The notes below the pieces were generated by a model. The model had not been told where the DNA came from. It made no database searches and worked only from the letters and a program-made list of their open reading frames with translations. This document shows positions 34,719-44,269 of a DNA stretch of 64,000 nt, piece after piece. Positions within the stretch are counted from its first letter, which is position 1, and every line of letters begins with the position of its first letter. The DNA lies in NCBI RefSeq assembly GCF_030547185.1, contig NZ_JAUOQR010000003.1:62001-126000 (forward strand). Reading direction: 5' to 3'. Position numbers and translations under genes: made by a program. Source of the stretch: Neptuniibacter sp. 1_MG-2023 (GTDB lineage: Bacteria; Pseudomonadota; Gammaproteobacteria; Pseudomonadales; Balneatricaceae).

Positions 34719-36914
34719 TTAAAAAGTATCTGCAGGATCTACATCTATAGACCAACGGACCTTTCTGGACTCTTTGTTTTGCTCTAAATACCAGCACAAG
34801 TTAGCCAAAAGCTGGTGGAGTACTTTTCTGTTTTCAGCATAGATCATAAGCTGTGCACGGTGCATGCCTGCTCGTTTTTCCATAGGTGAAGGGAATGGGC
34901 CTATCCAGTGAACGTTTTCAGGGAGGAGAAGGTCGTCTTCTAGTTGTTGTCTTAGCGCGGCTAAAAATGATTCTGCTCGATACTGCGTTGTTGTTTCTGC
35001 GCGAAGCAAAGCATAGTGAGTATAAGGTGGAAGTTTTGCGGCTTTGCGGTTGTGAAGTTCTTCGAGTGCAAAGGCGCTGTAACCATGCTCGACAAGCGTT
35101 TGCAAAATAGGGTGGTCGGCATGATAGGTTTGCATTAAAACTGTGCCAGGGTCTTCAGCTCTGCCTGCACGTCCAGCTACTTGGAGTATGAGTTGTGCGG
35201 TTCTTTCCATGCCTCGAAAATCAGAACTAAAAAGTCCGCTATCGGCATTGATAATTGCAACTAATGTTACTTTTGGAAAGTGGTGGCCTTTAGCGAGCAT
35301 TTGCGTGCCGACAAGGATGCATGGATCGCCGGAGTTAACTTTGTCCATAATGTCATGCATGGCATTTTTTCGTTGAGTACTATCTCTGTCAACACGAATA
35401 ACGGGGAAATCTGGAAAGAGTTTCTGTAATGCTTGCTCGCTACGCTCAGTGCCTACGCCTACTGGTTGTAATTGATCGCTATTACACTCGGGGCAAACGC
35501 GTGGGATGCCTTGTTGTTTATCACAATGATGGCAGTGAAGGTGTGGCGGCTCTCGGTGTAATGTCATATGGGCGTCGCAGCGACTACAGTCAGCTATCCA
35601 GCCACAGTCGTTACAGCTTAAGGTGGGAGAATAGCCGCGGCGATTTAAGAATACGAGCACTTGAGTGCCGTTATTTAAATGTTGGCCGATTGCGCTAATT
35701 AATTGTGTTGAAAGCCCTTCGCTTAATTTCTCTTGGCGTATATCTAATAGTTTAAAAGTAGGTGCTAGCGATGTACCTGCGCGCTGTGTCATTTTTAACC
35801 ATTGGTAACGGCCTTCTTTTGCATTATGTAGCGACTCTAAGGAGGGGGTCGCGCTACCTAAAACGATAGGAGTATCTTCTGCGCGAGCACGCATTACTGC
35901 TAGATCTCTAGCTGAATAGCGAAAGCCATCTTGTTGTTTAAATGAGGCATCGTGCTCTTCGTCAATAATGATAATACCCGGGTTTTTTAGTGGCGTGAAA
36001 ATAGCGGAGCGTGTCCCTATAACTATTTTTGCGACGCCTTCTCTTGCTTGTAGCCAGGCGTCGAGTCTTTGTCGGTCGGAAAGGTTTGAGTGTAGAACCG
36101 CCATAGGTAGATTGAATCGCTGCTTAAAGCGCATAACAGTCTGCGGGGTTAGACCTATTTCAGGTACCAATACTAGGGCCTGCTTACCTTCGTTAAGGGT
36201 CTTTTCAATTGCTTGTAGATAAACTTCTGTTTTACCTGAGCCGGTAACACCTTCGATTAAGCTAGCGGTAAAACCGGATCGCTTGTTGATCTGAGTTAGG
36301 GCGGATTGCTGCTCTCCATTTAGTGTTAGTGGTGCTTCATGTAAAACTTGTTCGTGATGTGATTTGTGGGGACGATGGAAAGACTCCGCCAGTTTTTTGT
36401 CTTCAAGGGAACGTAGTGTATTGAGATTCCCGCCTTCAGCTTTGATTGCGTCTAGGCTAATGCCTGAAGGGTGTTCCTTAAGTAGCTTAAGTAATTCGAT
36501 CTGACGGACTGCGTTGGCTTTTAAAGTGTTAATCTGCGCATCAGAGGTGGCTCGCCAAAGTAATTCGTGTTGATATTCGCAGGCTTGCCCTTTTCTTAGT
36601 AATACCGGCAGTGCTTGTTGTAAGGCATCACCCTCGGGGTGTTGGTAATAAGATGCGGCCCAGCGCGCTAGTTTGAAAAGATGGGCGGGAAGGGGTGGGG
36701 TTTCGTCTAATATTTTTTTTGCGCGCTTTAGTTTGCTTATCTCAAACTGTGTTTCGGTGGTTGTCTCAACTAAAATACCAATTAAGTCGCGGTTGCCAAA
36801 AGGGACGAGTACTCTTAGCCCAGGCTCGAATGAGGTTTGTTCGGATCCTGCGGGAGGCAGATAATCAAACAGTTTGCGGAGTGGGCTAGGTATGGCAAGG
36901 CGTAATATGATCAT
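34719..36914 (-). CDS. priA: Primosomal helicase PriA
   Basis: 731 residues (E. coli 732). It recognises stalled forks and D-loops and reloads DnaB. The N-terminal DNA-binding domain begins ILRLAIPSPLRKLFDYLPP. The DEAD-like helicase core has Walker A GVTGSGKTE and Walker B IIIDEEHDASFKQ. Two zinc sites lie in the helicase insert (CNDCGWIADCSRC and CHHC ... CPEC). The QMLAKGHHFP and QVAGRAGR motifs are helicase motifs V and VI. It diverges from rpmE, as in many gammaproteobacteria. Confidence 0.97.
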   Translation of the reverse strand: MIILRLAIPSPLRKLFDYLPPAGSEQTSFEPGLRVLVPFGNRDLIGILVETTTETQFEISKLKRAKKILDETPPLPAHLFKLARWAASYYQHPEGDALQQALPVLLRKGQACEYQHELLWRATSDAQINTLKANAVRQIELLKLLKEHPSGISLDAIKAEGGNLNTLRSLEDKKLAESFHRPHKSHHEQVLHEAPLTLNGEQQSALTQINKRSGFTASLIEGVTGSGKTEVYLQAIEKTLNEGKQALVLVPEIGLTPQTVMRFKQRFNLPMAVLHSNLSDRQRLDAWLQAREGVAKIVIGTRSAIFTPLKNPGIIIIDEEHDASFKQQDGFRYSARDLAVMRARAEDTPIVLGSATPSLESLHNAKEGRYQWLKMTQRAGTSLAPTFKLLDIRQEKLSEGLSTQLISAIGQHLNNGTQVLVFLNRRGYSPTLSCNDCGWIADCSRCDAHMTLHREPPHLHCHHCDKQQGIPRVCPECNSDQLQPVGVGTERSEQALQKLFPDFPVIRVDRDSTQRKNAMHDIMDKVNSGDPCILVGTQMLAKGHHFPKVTLVAIINADSGLFSSDFRGMERTAQLILQVAGRAGRAEDPGTVLMQTYHADHPILQTLVEHGYSAFALEELHNRKAAKLPPYTHYALLRAETTTQYRAESFLAALRQQLEDDLLLPENVHWIGPFPSPMEKRAGMHRAQLMIYAENRKVLHQLLANLCWYLEQNKESRKVRWSIDVDPADTF

Positions 36915-37081
36915 AATTGTTTATCGTTGCTCACTTTTTAAACGCTTTTAAGTTGATAAGCTGTATCTGCATGCGTATAATCCGCCGCCTACTTAACGTA
37001 CCGGTGATTTTCGCTGGTAGTTTAAATCAATGCGGTGCTTGGCAGAAGATCAAGTGGCGGCATGAATACATGAGGTTTACC

Positions 37082-37297
37082 ATGAAAGCGGATATCCATC
37101 CTAATTACGTTGAAATTTCTGCTACTTGTTCTTGCGGAAATGTTATTAAAACCAAGTCTACTCTTGGTAAAGACCTTCACTTAGATGTTTGTTCTTCTTG
37201 TCACCCGTTCTACACAGGCAAGCAGAAAGAAGCAACTTCTGGTGGTCGTATCGATCGCTTCAACAAGCGTTTCGGTGCTCGCGGCGTGAAAAAATAA
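37082..37297 (+). CDS. rpmE: 50S ribosomal protein L31 (zinc-binding type)
   Basis: 71 residues from the ATG at 37082, with GAGG at 37072-37075; a longer in-frame reading upstream is not coding. Cys16, Cys18, Cys37 and Cys40 bind zinc, so this is the C+ form used when zinc is plentiful. The motifs [24 protein letters not shown] and [11 protein letters not shown] are family signatures. Single gene with a strong terminator. Confidence 0.97.
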   Translation: MKADIHPNYVEISATCSCGNVIKTKSTLGKDLHLDVCSSCHPFYTGKQKEATSGGRIDRFNKRFGARGVKK

Positions 37298-37632
37298 GCT
37301 GCATAGTCTACGAGAATTCTAAAAAAGGCGCTTCCGTTATGGGGCGCCTTTTTTGTTGCCCTTAATTTGGTTTTTGATTGTTTATAATCTTGTTTGGCGC
37401 TTAAGTTTAGTCGCTGCTGTGGTGGCGGCTATTGGATAAAGAGATCTCATTTATTCCACTATCTTTACTTATTATGGCGCGTGATGCTTGATCATAAGTC
37501 GCATATTGAGTTTAGTACTTTAGGTTTGGCTGAGTGAAAAAAGATCAATAGAGTCGCCCCTAAGGTTGTTCGATACAGGGGTTTTCTATATAGTTCGGGG
37601 TTCGAATTTTTAACTAGATTGGAACAGCAGCT
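37298..37632. promoter_or_regulatory. 335-bp gap between rpmE and maeB
   Basis: It contains the rpmE terminator (37321-37354). The rest has no coding ORF. A TATAAT (37383-37388) could be a -10 box without a good -35. No clear ribosome-binding site or structured element stands out before the maeB ATG. Presumably it holds the maeB promoter. Confidence 0.3.
37321..37354 (+). terminator. Rho-independent terminator of rpmE
   Basis: AAAAAAGGCGC (37321-37331) pairs with GCGCCTTTTTT (37344-37354), 24 bp after the rpmE stop. Confidence 0.9.
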
Positions 37633-38880
37633 ATGTCTGATGATATGAAACAAGCAGCTCTTGATTACCATGAGTTTCCACGTCCAGGTAAGATCAGCGT
37701 TGAGCTATCTACACCAGCTGAGTCTCAGCTTGATCTTTCTTTGGCATATAGCCCAGGTGTAGCTGAGCCGGTTCGTGAAATCGCAAAAGACCCTGAAAAT
37801 GCATACCGTTATACGGCTAAAGGTAATTTGGTAGCGGTTATTACAAACGGTTCAGCGATTCTAGGTCTTGGTGATCTAGGTCCGCTAGCGTCTAAGCCTG
37901 TAATGGAAGGTAAATCATTACTCTTTAAACGTTTTGCCGGTATAGATTCTATTGATATTGAAGTTGATGCAGAAAGCCCGCAGGCGTTTATTGATACAGT
38001 TGCCCGTATTGCAGAAACTTTTGGTGGTATTAATCTAGAAGATATTAAAGCGCCTGAATGTTTTGAAATAGAGCGTGCGCTTATTGAGCGTTGTAATATC
38101 CCAGTTTTCCATGATGATCAGCACGGTACAGCGATTGTTACGGCTGCAGGCATGATCACAGCATTGGAAATTGCGGGTAAAACTCTTGAGGAAGCTCAGA
38201 TTGTTTGTCTAGGCGCGGGTGCGGCAGCGAATGCCTGCATGAAGCTACTTGTAAGCATGGGCGCTAAGATCGAAAATATCTTTATGATTGACCGTACGGG
38301 TGTTATCCACTCTGGTCGTGAAAATCTAACGCCAGAAAAAGCAGCGTTTGCTTCAGAAACAGATAAGCGCACTTTAGATGATGCTATTGATGGTGCAGAT
38401 GTGTTTGTTGGTCTATCTGGACCAAATCTACTTTCTGCTGAACAGCTTGCTAAAATGGCGGCTAATCCTGTTGTATTTGCTTGTGCAAACCCTGATCCTG
38501 AAATTCGCCCAGAGCTTGCTCATGCAACGCGTGATGATGTGATTATGGCGACAGGTCGTTCTGATTACCCTAACCAAGTTAATAATGTAATCGGCTTCCC
38601 GTTCATTTTCCGTGGTGCTTTAGATGTTCGTGCATCAGCGATTAATGAAGAGATGAAAGCTGCTGCAGTTCGTGCGTTAGTTGATTTAACAAAACAGCCT
38701 GTTCCGCAGGATGTGTTGGATGCATATGGATTAGATTCGTTGGAACTTGGTCCTGAATATATCATCCCTAAAGCAACAGATTCTCGTTTGTTGGGTGCTG
38801 TATCTACAGCAGTTGCTCAGGCGGCAATTGATTCTGGTGTTGCGCGCTTACCTTTACCTGATAACTACCCACTTTCTTAA
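37633..38880 (+). CDS. maeB: NADP-type malic enzyme, short form
   Basis: 415 residues. Oxidative decarboxylation of malate to pyruvate and CO2 with NAD(P). It covers only the malic-enzyme part of E. coli MaeB; the phosphotransacetylase-like C-terminal half is absent, as in Pseudomonas. Features: YSPGVAEPVREI, catalytic Lys region KGNLVAVITNGSAILGLGDLG, metal-binding EDIKAPECFEIE and DDQHGTAIV, nucleotide-binding GAGAAANAC. NAD versus NADP preference cannot be fixed from sequence. It converges with mrcA on a palindromic terminator. Confidence 0.95.
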   Translation: MSDDMKQAALDYHEFPRPGKISVELSTPAESQLDLSLAYSPGVAEPVREIAKDPENAYRYTAKGNLVAVITNGSAILGLGDLGPLASKPVMEGKSLLFKRFAGIDSIDIEVDAESPQAFIDTVARIAETFGGINLEDIKAPECFEIERALIERCNIPVFHDDQHGTAIVTAAGMITALEIAGKTLEEAQIVCLGAGAAANACMKLLVSMGAKIENIFMIDRTGVIHSGRENLTPEKAAFASETDKRTLDDAIDGADVFVGLSGPNLLSAEQLAKMAANPVVFACANPDPEIRPELAHATRDDVIMATGRSDYPNQVNNVIGFPFIFRGALDVRASAINEEMKAAAVRALVDLTKQPVPQDVLDAYGLDSLELGPEYIIPKATDSRLLGAVSTAVAQAAIDSGVARLPLPDNYPLS

Positions 38881-38889
38881 GTTTGGTTG

Positions 38890-38935
38890 TTAGGCATAAA
38901 AAAAACCGGCGTATGCCGGTTTTTTTTATGCCTAA
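38890..38935. terminator. Bidirectional terminator, perfect 21-bp arms
   Basis: Arms 38890-38910 and 38915-38935 are perfect inverted repeats with a 4-nt loop (GTAT). The inner GC core CCGGC/GCCGG is flanked by eight A and eight T, giving a U-run on both strands. It serves maeB and mrcA. Confidence 0.95.
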
Positions 38936-38957
38936 ATTTTTGATAATAAGATTAGAT

Positions 38958-41309
38958 TTAGAAAAGTTCTTCAGTTGAGTTTGTTCTTTTTATGCTCGCA
39001 GGGGCTGCATAGTTGGATGGAACGTTTTCTTTGCGAAAGAACTCATAGATTGCGTCGCTCTGGCCCGGGTAAGCACGTTTCCCGCTTTTAGGGTCTATCT
39101 TCACGCTAACAATGCCTTCCGGTGGTGTAGGTGGGTTTTCAGGCGTGTCTTTAAGAGCTTCGCGCATAAAATCGATCCATATAGGTAATGCGGCCGTCCC
39201 GCCAAACTCTCTTCTGCCTAATGTTTTTGGTTGGTCAAACCCTACCCATGCTGTTGCGATGTAGTCTTGGTTGAAGCCTGAGAACCATGCGTCTTTTTGA
39301 TCGTTGGTTGTGCCTGTTTTTCCTGCAATGTCTCGACGGTCAAGTACTAATGCCTTTCTTCCTGTCCCTCTACGAATAACATCTTGTAAGATGCTGTAAA
39401 TAAGGAAAGTCACTTTTTCGTCATATATTCTAGGTGCTAGTTGTTGAAGGTTCTCGGTATCTACGCAGCTGTTGCACGCTATTTTTGGTTGGGCTGTAAA
39501 AAGGTTTTCACCGAAGGCATCTTCAATGCGTTCGATGAAGAAAGGTTCAACCTTGAAACCGCCGTTTGCGAAAGCGGCGTAGCCTGTTGCTAAGGTAAGT
39601 GGTGTAACGTCGGCGCTGCCTAAGGATAGCGAAAGGTTATTAGGCAGTTTGCTTCGGTCAAAGCCGGCAAGCTCCAGATAGTCTTGTGCTGTGGGGATGC
39701 CTATAGCTCGTAATAATCTAATGGATACTAAGTTTCTAGATTTGTAGAGTGCTTGGCGAAGGCGTGTAGGGCCATAAAACTTCCTGCTTGAGTTTTGAGG
39801 TCTCCAGTTTCCTTCGAGTGATGTGTCATGGAAAACAATGGGAGCGTCATTTATGAGTGAGGCGGGAGAGTAACCTTTATTAAGCGCTGCAGCATAAATG
39901 AATGGTTTGAAGTTGGATCCTGGTTGCCGTACGGCTTGGGTGCTGCGATTGAATTTATTATGTGTGAAGTTGAAGCCGCCAACAAGGGATAGTATGGCCC
40001 CTGTTTTTGGGTTAAGGGCAACTAATGAACCTTGTACTTTCGGTATTTGTGAAAGGTGAAGTTTTCCTTCTTTGTCCCTTACTCGGATTAGATCACCTAT
40101 TTTCAAAATATCTGTTGCTGCTTTTGGGGTTTTGCCTGTGCGATTAACGTTTTTATAAGGTTTTGCCCATGACATGCCTTCCCATTCTAAGGTGGCTGTT
40201 TGGTTGTTTTTTAGAAGTAGCTCAGCGCTTTTTTCGGAAACATTAAGTACTAGCGCTGGTTTGAGTACGCCGTAGCTAATAACCTTGTTTAAGCGTTTTT
40301 GTAAGGTTTCTTGTGGTTCTGTAGTGTCCCAGTTGTCTTCTGCGCCGAAATAACCATGCCTTTCTGAATAAGCAATTAAACCATTTGAGACGGCATCGTT
40401 TGCTGTGGTTTGAAGATTGCTCTGTAGTGTTGTATATACTACGTAGCCGTCAGTATAGAGCGATTCGCCGTATTGTTCGTAGAGTTGTTGTCTAACCATC
40501 TCTGCTACATAGAAGGCTCTAAGCTCGATGTCGCTTGTGTGATACTTTGCGCTAACAGGTTCGTTTGTCGCATTTTCCAATTGCTGATCGTTAATGAAGC
40601 TTAAGGAGTGCATGCGTCTAAGAATCCAGTTTCTGCGTTCAATTGCTCTATCTGAATTTGTAATTGGATTGTATGCGGATGGTGCTTTAGGTAGGCCTGC
40701 TATCATTGCGTGTTGAGCAAGGCTCAAGTTTTTGATGTCGGTGCCGTAATATACATTAGCCGCTGCTTGGATACCGTACGAACGATGTCCTAGATAAATT
40801 TTATTAATATAGAGTTCGAGGATTTCTTCTTTAGATAGTTCTTGCTCTATTCGGAGTGCTAGCAAGATCTCCATGAATTTTCGGCTAAATGTACGTTCGC
40901 GAGTAAGGAAGAAGTTTTTAGCGACTTGCATTGTTATTGTTGAGCCACCGCTTTGGATATGGCCGGTGGTTGCTAATTGAAAGGCTGCACGAAAAAGGCC
41001 TTTTATGTCGATGCCGTGGTGGTCAAAGAAACGACTGTCTTCTGCTGCGGTGAGGGCTTGGACAAATTGAGGTGGAATTTCCTCGAATGTAATGGGTGTT
41101 CTACGTTTTTCGCCAAACTCTGCAATGAGTTTTTGATCCTGAGAATATATACGTAAGGGGGTCTGAAAACGTATATCTCGTAATGTTTCGACATTCGGGA
41201 GTTGCGGCGAGTAATAATAATAGGCGCCCGCAGCGGATATTAGTCCGATGAGGAAACAAAAAATACCTAATTTAAACAAAAGTTTGAAAAGCGAAAACAT
41301 AGGTGACAT
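38958..41309 (-). CDS. mrcA: Penicillin-binding protein 1A
   Basis: 783-residue bifunctional class A PBP. An N-terminal membrane anchor (about 8-32) precedes the GT51 glycosyltransferase with catalytic Glu90 in EDSRFFDHHGID, then GGSTITMQVAKNFFLTRERTFSRK. The transpeptidase has the nucleophile in GSNFKPF (SxxK), SRN (SxN) and AGKTGTTND (KTG). An OB-like insert (about 320-430) separates them and binds LpoA in E. coli. The start is MSPMF or the second Met. It diverges from pilM, a classic arrangement in pilus-bearing gammaproteobacteria. Confidence 0.96.
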   Translation of the reverse strand: MSPMFSLFKLLFKLGIFCFLIGLISAAGAYYYYSPQLPNVETLRDIRFQTPLRIYSQDQKLIAEFGEKRRTPITFEEIPPQFVQALTAAEDSRFFDHHGIDIKGLFRAAFQLATTGHIQSGGSTITMQVAKNFFLTRERTFSRKFMEILLALRIEQELSKEEILELYINKIYLGHRSYGIQAAANVYYGTDIKNLSLAQHAMIAGLPKAPSAYNPITNSDRAIERRNWILRRMHSLSFINDQQLENATNEPVSAKYHTSDIELRAFYVAEMVRQQLYEQYGESLYTDGYVVYTTLQSNLQTTANDAVSNGLIAYSERHGYFGAEDNWDTTEPQETLQKRLNKVISYGVLKPALVLNVSEKSAELLLKNNQTATLEWEGMSWAKPYKNVNRTGKTPKAATDILKIGDLIRVRDKEGKLHLSQIPKVQGSLVALNPKTGAILSLVGGFNFTHNKFNRSTQAVRQPGSNFKPFIYAAALNKGYSPASLINDAPIVFHDTSLEGNWRPQNSSRKFYGPTRLRQALYKSRNLVSIRLLRAIGIPTAQDYLELAGFDRSKLPNNLSLSLGSADVTPLTLATGYAAFANGGFKVEPFFIERIEDAFGENLFTAQPKIACNSCVDTENLQQLAPRIYDEKVTFLIYSILQDVIRRGTGRKALVLDRRDIAGKTGTTNDQKDAWFSGFNQDYIATAWVGFDQPKTLGRREFGGTAALPIWIDFMREALKDTPENPPTPPEGIVSVKIDPKSGKRAYPGQSDAIYEFFRKENVPSNYAAPASIKRTNSTEELF

Positions 41310-41471
41310 GCTAATCTGATAATTGAGGGTTTTAGTAAAGGTCTATTATATAGACAGCTTACCACTTTGCTCTAGCGTATATTGAATTTTAATTTGTTTT
41401 AATACGGGTTAGAGTTAGGTAATAGAGTAGTAAACACACATTAACGCAGTATTAAGTTAGGGAATATATTT

Positions 41472-42533
41472 GTGTTTGGCTTATTGGGGAATAAATCGGG
41501 AAGCTTAGTAGGGCTAGATATAGGCTCTTCTTCGGTTAAGCTAGTTGCCTTGTCTAAGAGTGGACAGAGCTATTCGTTGGAAGCTTATGCTGTGGTGTCT
41601 TTGCCTCCTACTGCCGTCATTGATGGGAATATTCAAGACGTAGGGGAGGTTGCCTCTACGATTGAAAAAGCAATCAAGGTTGCTGGAGGGAGGATGTCCT
41701 CGGCGATTGCTGCCGTACCCGCCTCTGCAGTAATCACTAAACGTATAGAAATGAGCAATGCCTTTTCTGAATTTGAATTGGAAGATCAAATAAAAGTAGA
41801 GGCAGACCAGTTTATTCCTTATTCTTTAGATGAGGTTGCCTTGGACTTTGAGGTGCAAGGGCCTGTTGAGAATAATGATAATCTAAATCGAGTGCTGCTT
41901 GTTGCTTGTCGTAAAAGTGATGTAGAGCAGCGTGAAGATGCGATTAATAGCGCGGGTCTGCAGTGCCAAGTGGTTGATGTAGATACGTACGCAGTCGAGC
42001 GCACATTTCCTCTGATCTCTTCTGAACAAAGGAGCACCGATTACCTGATCGGTGTTGTTGATATTGGTGCGGCAACCTTAACCTTGAATGTTTTCAAGGG
42101 GAAAGAGATTGTTTATAGCCGAGAGCAAGCCTTTGGCGGCAATGATCTTACGAACTCTATTCATCAGCAATATGGGATGAGTATCGAAGAAGTTGAGCAG
42201 TCATTGCGCCTTAATGATCTGTCACCTGAAATTAATGAGATGGTTGTCCTCCCCTTTAGAGGTACAGTTGCACAGCAAGTATCTCGATCATTGCAGTTTT
42301 TCTATTCTTCTGGTGCGCATAGTGAGCTATCCGCGCTTTACCTCTCAGGCGGTACCGCGACGATTGATGGGCTTGCGGATCAATTATCCGAAGAATTGGG
42401 TATAACAACTAAAATGGCTAATCCTTTCGTCTCAATGGCTGTTAATTCGAGAGTTAATCGATCTAGACTTGAACGGGATGCGCCTTCGTTAGTGAAAGCG
42501 TGTGGGTTAGCGATGCGTGGATTTGAGGGTTAG
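41472..42533 (+). CDS. pilM: Type IV pilus inner-membrane platform protein PilM
   Basis: 353 residues with a GTG start; AGGGA lies about 10 nt upstream. Actin-like ATPase fold: GLDIGSSSVKLV, IGVVDIGAATLTLNVF and LYLSGGTATIDGL are the phosphate and adenosine motifs. PilM forms a cytoplasmic ring that binds the N-terminus of PilN and links to the motors. First gene of pilMNOPQ, with 6 bp to pilN. Confidence 0.96.
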   Translation: MFGLLGNKSGSLVGLDIGSSSVKLVALSKSGQSYSLEAYAVVSLPPTAVIDGNIQDVGEVASTIEKAIKVAGGRMSSAIAAVPASAVITKRIEMSNAFSEFELEDQIKVEADQFIPYSLDEVALDFEVQGPVENNDNLNRVLLVACRKSDVEQREDAINSAGLQCQVVDVDTYAVERTFPLISSEQRSTDYLIGVVDIGAATLTLNVFKGKEIVYSREQAFGGNDLTNSIHQQYGMSIEEVEQSLRLNDLSPEINEMVVLPFRGTVAQQVSRSLQFFYSSGAHSELSALYLSGGTATIDGLADQLSEELGITTKMANPFVSMAVNSRVNRSRLERDAPSLVKACGLAMRGFEG

Positions 42534-42539
42534 GGACAG

Positions 42540-43091
42540 ATGGCAACTATCAATTTAAGACCCTGGCGTGAAGAGCGCGCTGAAGAAAGAAAGAAAAACT
42601 TCCTGATGAACCTGTTAGGAGCAGCATTATTTGCTGGCCTTATAGTGTTTGCGGTCGGTTACTATTTTGACTTTATGAAAGATCGTCAAAATGACCGAAA
42701 TGATTATTTAAAAACTGAAACGAAAAAACTTGATCGTGATTTGGCAGCCATTAAAGAATTAAAGGAAAAGAGGGCGAAACTGCTTGAGCGCCTTACTGCA
42801 ATTCAAGAGTTACAAGGTTCAAGGCCCCTTATTGTTAGAAACTTTGATGAGTTGGTGCGTGTAATGCCGGATGGTCTTTACTACTCATCTTTGTCGCGTA
42901 AAGCTAACAATGTGGTGATAGCTGGTTTGGCTCAAGATAACTTAGATGTATCGACGTTGATGAGGAATTTGGATACATCGATTTGGTTTGGTGAACCCAA
43001 TCTTAGTGGGGTTGGTAAAGGTAAGGAGAGTTTGAATACGTTTAATCTTTCTGTGCCTGTTACTAAACCTAAAGCGGATGAGGCTAATTAA
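42540..43091 (+). CDS. pilN: Type IV pilus alignment protein PilN
   Basis: 183 residues, bitopic. The N-terminal INLRPWREERAEER motif binds the groove of PilM. One membrane helix (about 24-44) is followed by a periplasmic coiled coil (about 50-90) and a ferredoxin-like fold. PilN pairs with PilO. Its stop codon overlaps the pilO start (TAATG). Confidence 0.95.
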   Translation: MATINLRPWREERAEERKKNFLMNLLGAALFAGLIVFAVGYYFDFMKDRQNDRNDYLKTETKKLDRDLAAIKELKEKRAKLLERLTAIQELQGSRPLIVRNFDELVRVMPDGLYYSSLSRKANNVVIAGLAQDNLDVSTLMRNLDTSIWFGEPNLSGVGKGKESLNTFNLSVPVTKPKADEAN

Positions 43092-43687
43092 TGAGTGCGT
43101 TAAGGAATGCGTTTAAAGGATTTGATCCTAATGATATGGACTTCAATGCGGCGGGTAACTGGCCTATAGGCGTTAAGATTGTCTGTTATCTAATTGTATT
43201 GGTAGCTATCTGTGCTGCAGGCTGGCATTTTTATATTACAGATAAACAAAGTGCTTTGAAGAAAGAGATATCTAAAGAGCAAGGTTTGAAGGCCGTTTAT
43301 AAAGAAAAGGCTTTTCAAGTGGCTAATCTCGATGCTCTTCGAAAACAGATGGAAGATGTAGAGGAAAAGTTTAGCGAACTAAAAAAACAGCTCCCTACAG
43401 AGAAAGAAGTGCCAGGACTTTTAGATGATATTACCAACCTAGGCACGGATAGTGGTTTGGATATTGGGTCGATCAAGCTTGCGGCAGAGTCAAAAAAAGA
43501 GTTTTACATTGAGCTGCCTATAAATATTAATGTTTCCGGTTCTTACCATCAGTTAGGGCAGTTTGTAAGTGGAATCGCTGGTTTGCCACGTATCGTGACT
43601 CTGCATGACTACACAATAAAACCCTCAAGCGGTAAGGTTTCTATGCAGATTAGTGCTAAGACTTATCGTTATGATGAAACTAAGTAA
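43091..43687 (+). CDS. pilO: Type IV pilus alignment protein PilO
   Basis: 198 residues. A membrane helix (about 27-47) precedes a coiled coil (50-100) and a ferredoxin-like domain containing PTEKEVPGLLDDITNLG and the IELPININVSGSYHQLGQFVSGIAGLPRI region. It forms heterodimers with PilN in the alignment subcomplex. The first residues include a NDMDFNAAGNWP stretch typical of PilO. Confidence 0.95.
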   Translation: MSALRNAFKGFDPNDMDFNAAGNWPIGVKIVCYLIVLVAICAAGWHFYITDKQSALKKEISKEQGLKAVYKEKAFQVANLDALRKQMEDVEEKFSELKKQLPTEKEVPGLLDDITNLGTDSGLDIGSIKLAAESKKEFYIELPININVSGSYHQLGQFVSGIAGLPRIVTLHDYTIKPSSGKVSMQISAKTYRYDETK

Positions 43688-43697
43688 GGGGGTAGGG

Positions 43698-44258
43698 ATG
43701 ACTCATCATAGTAGGATTATTATCTTGCCACTATTGTTTTCTTTGCTTACAGGGTGTGTTGAGTGGGTTGAAGATACAAGTGATTTAAAGGAATTTATTG
43801 TTAAGGCGCAAGCTAGACCTGCCGGTTCAATTAAACCCCTTCCGGAATTTAAGCCTTACCATAGTTTTGTGTATAAAGGTGCGTCTATGAGAGAGCCTTT
43901 TGTGCCTCTGATTCCGTTATCTGTTAGTGATAATGTGGATGAAGAGGTCAATGCAGAACCAGATAATGGGATTAAGCCTGATGAGGCAAGAGATAAAGAT
44001 TATCTTGAATCTTTTGCTTTGGATCAGTTGGATATGGTCGGAACAATCAATCAAAAAGCGGATAATACGCTATGGGCTTTAGTTCGAGATCCTAATTCCG
44101 AGATTCATCGGGTTACGGTCGGTAGTTATATGGGTTTGAATTTTGGCGAAATTGTTTCGCTAGATGAACGTAAAATAGAGTTAGTTGAAATTGTAACGAA
44201 TGGGCGTGGTGGTTGGATGAAACGATCACGAAACCTTGCCTTGGCTGAGCAGGAATAA
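43698..44258 (+). CDS. pilP: Type IV pilus lipoprotein PilP
   Basis: 186 residues from the ATG at 43698, preceded by GGGGGTAGGG. An earlier in-frame ATG overlaps pilO and lacks a site. Lipoprotein signal with LLTGC, so the Cys is lipidated. An unstructured periplasmic linker leads to the beta-sandwich domain (about 105-180; DQLDMVGTI ... WALVRDP ... VGSYMGLNFGEIVSLDERKIELVEI) that binds the PilQ N0 region. It connects PilN/O with the secretin. Confidence 0.95.
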   Translation: MTHHSRIIILPLLFSLLTGCVEWVEDTSDLKEFIVKAQARPAGSIKPLPEFKPYHSFVYKGASMREPFVPLIPLSVSDNVDEEVNAEPDNGIKPDEARDKDYLESFALDQLDMVGTINQKADNTLWALVRDPNSEIHRVTVGSYMGLNFGEIVSLDERKIELVEIVTNGRGGWMKRSRNLALAEQE

Positions 44259-44269
44259 GGGATATTATT

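Noticed and set aside
37383-37388. TATAAT as a maeB promoter
   Set aside because: No acceptable -35 hexamer at 16-18 bp; left as a remark only.
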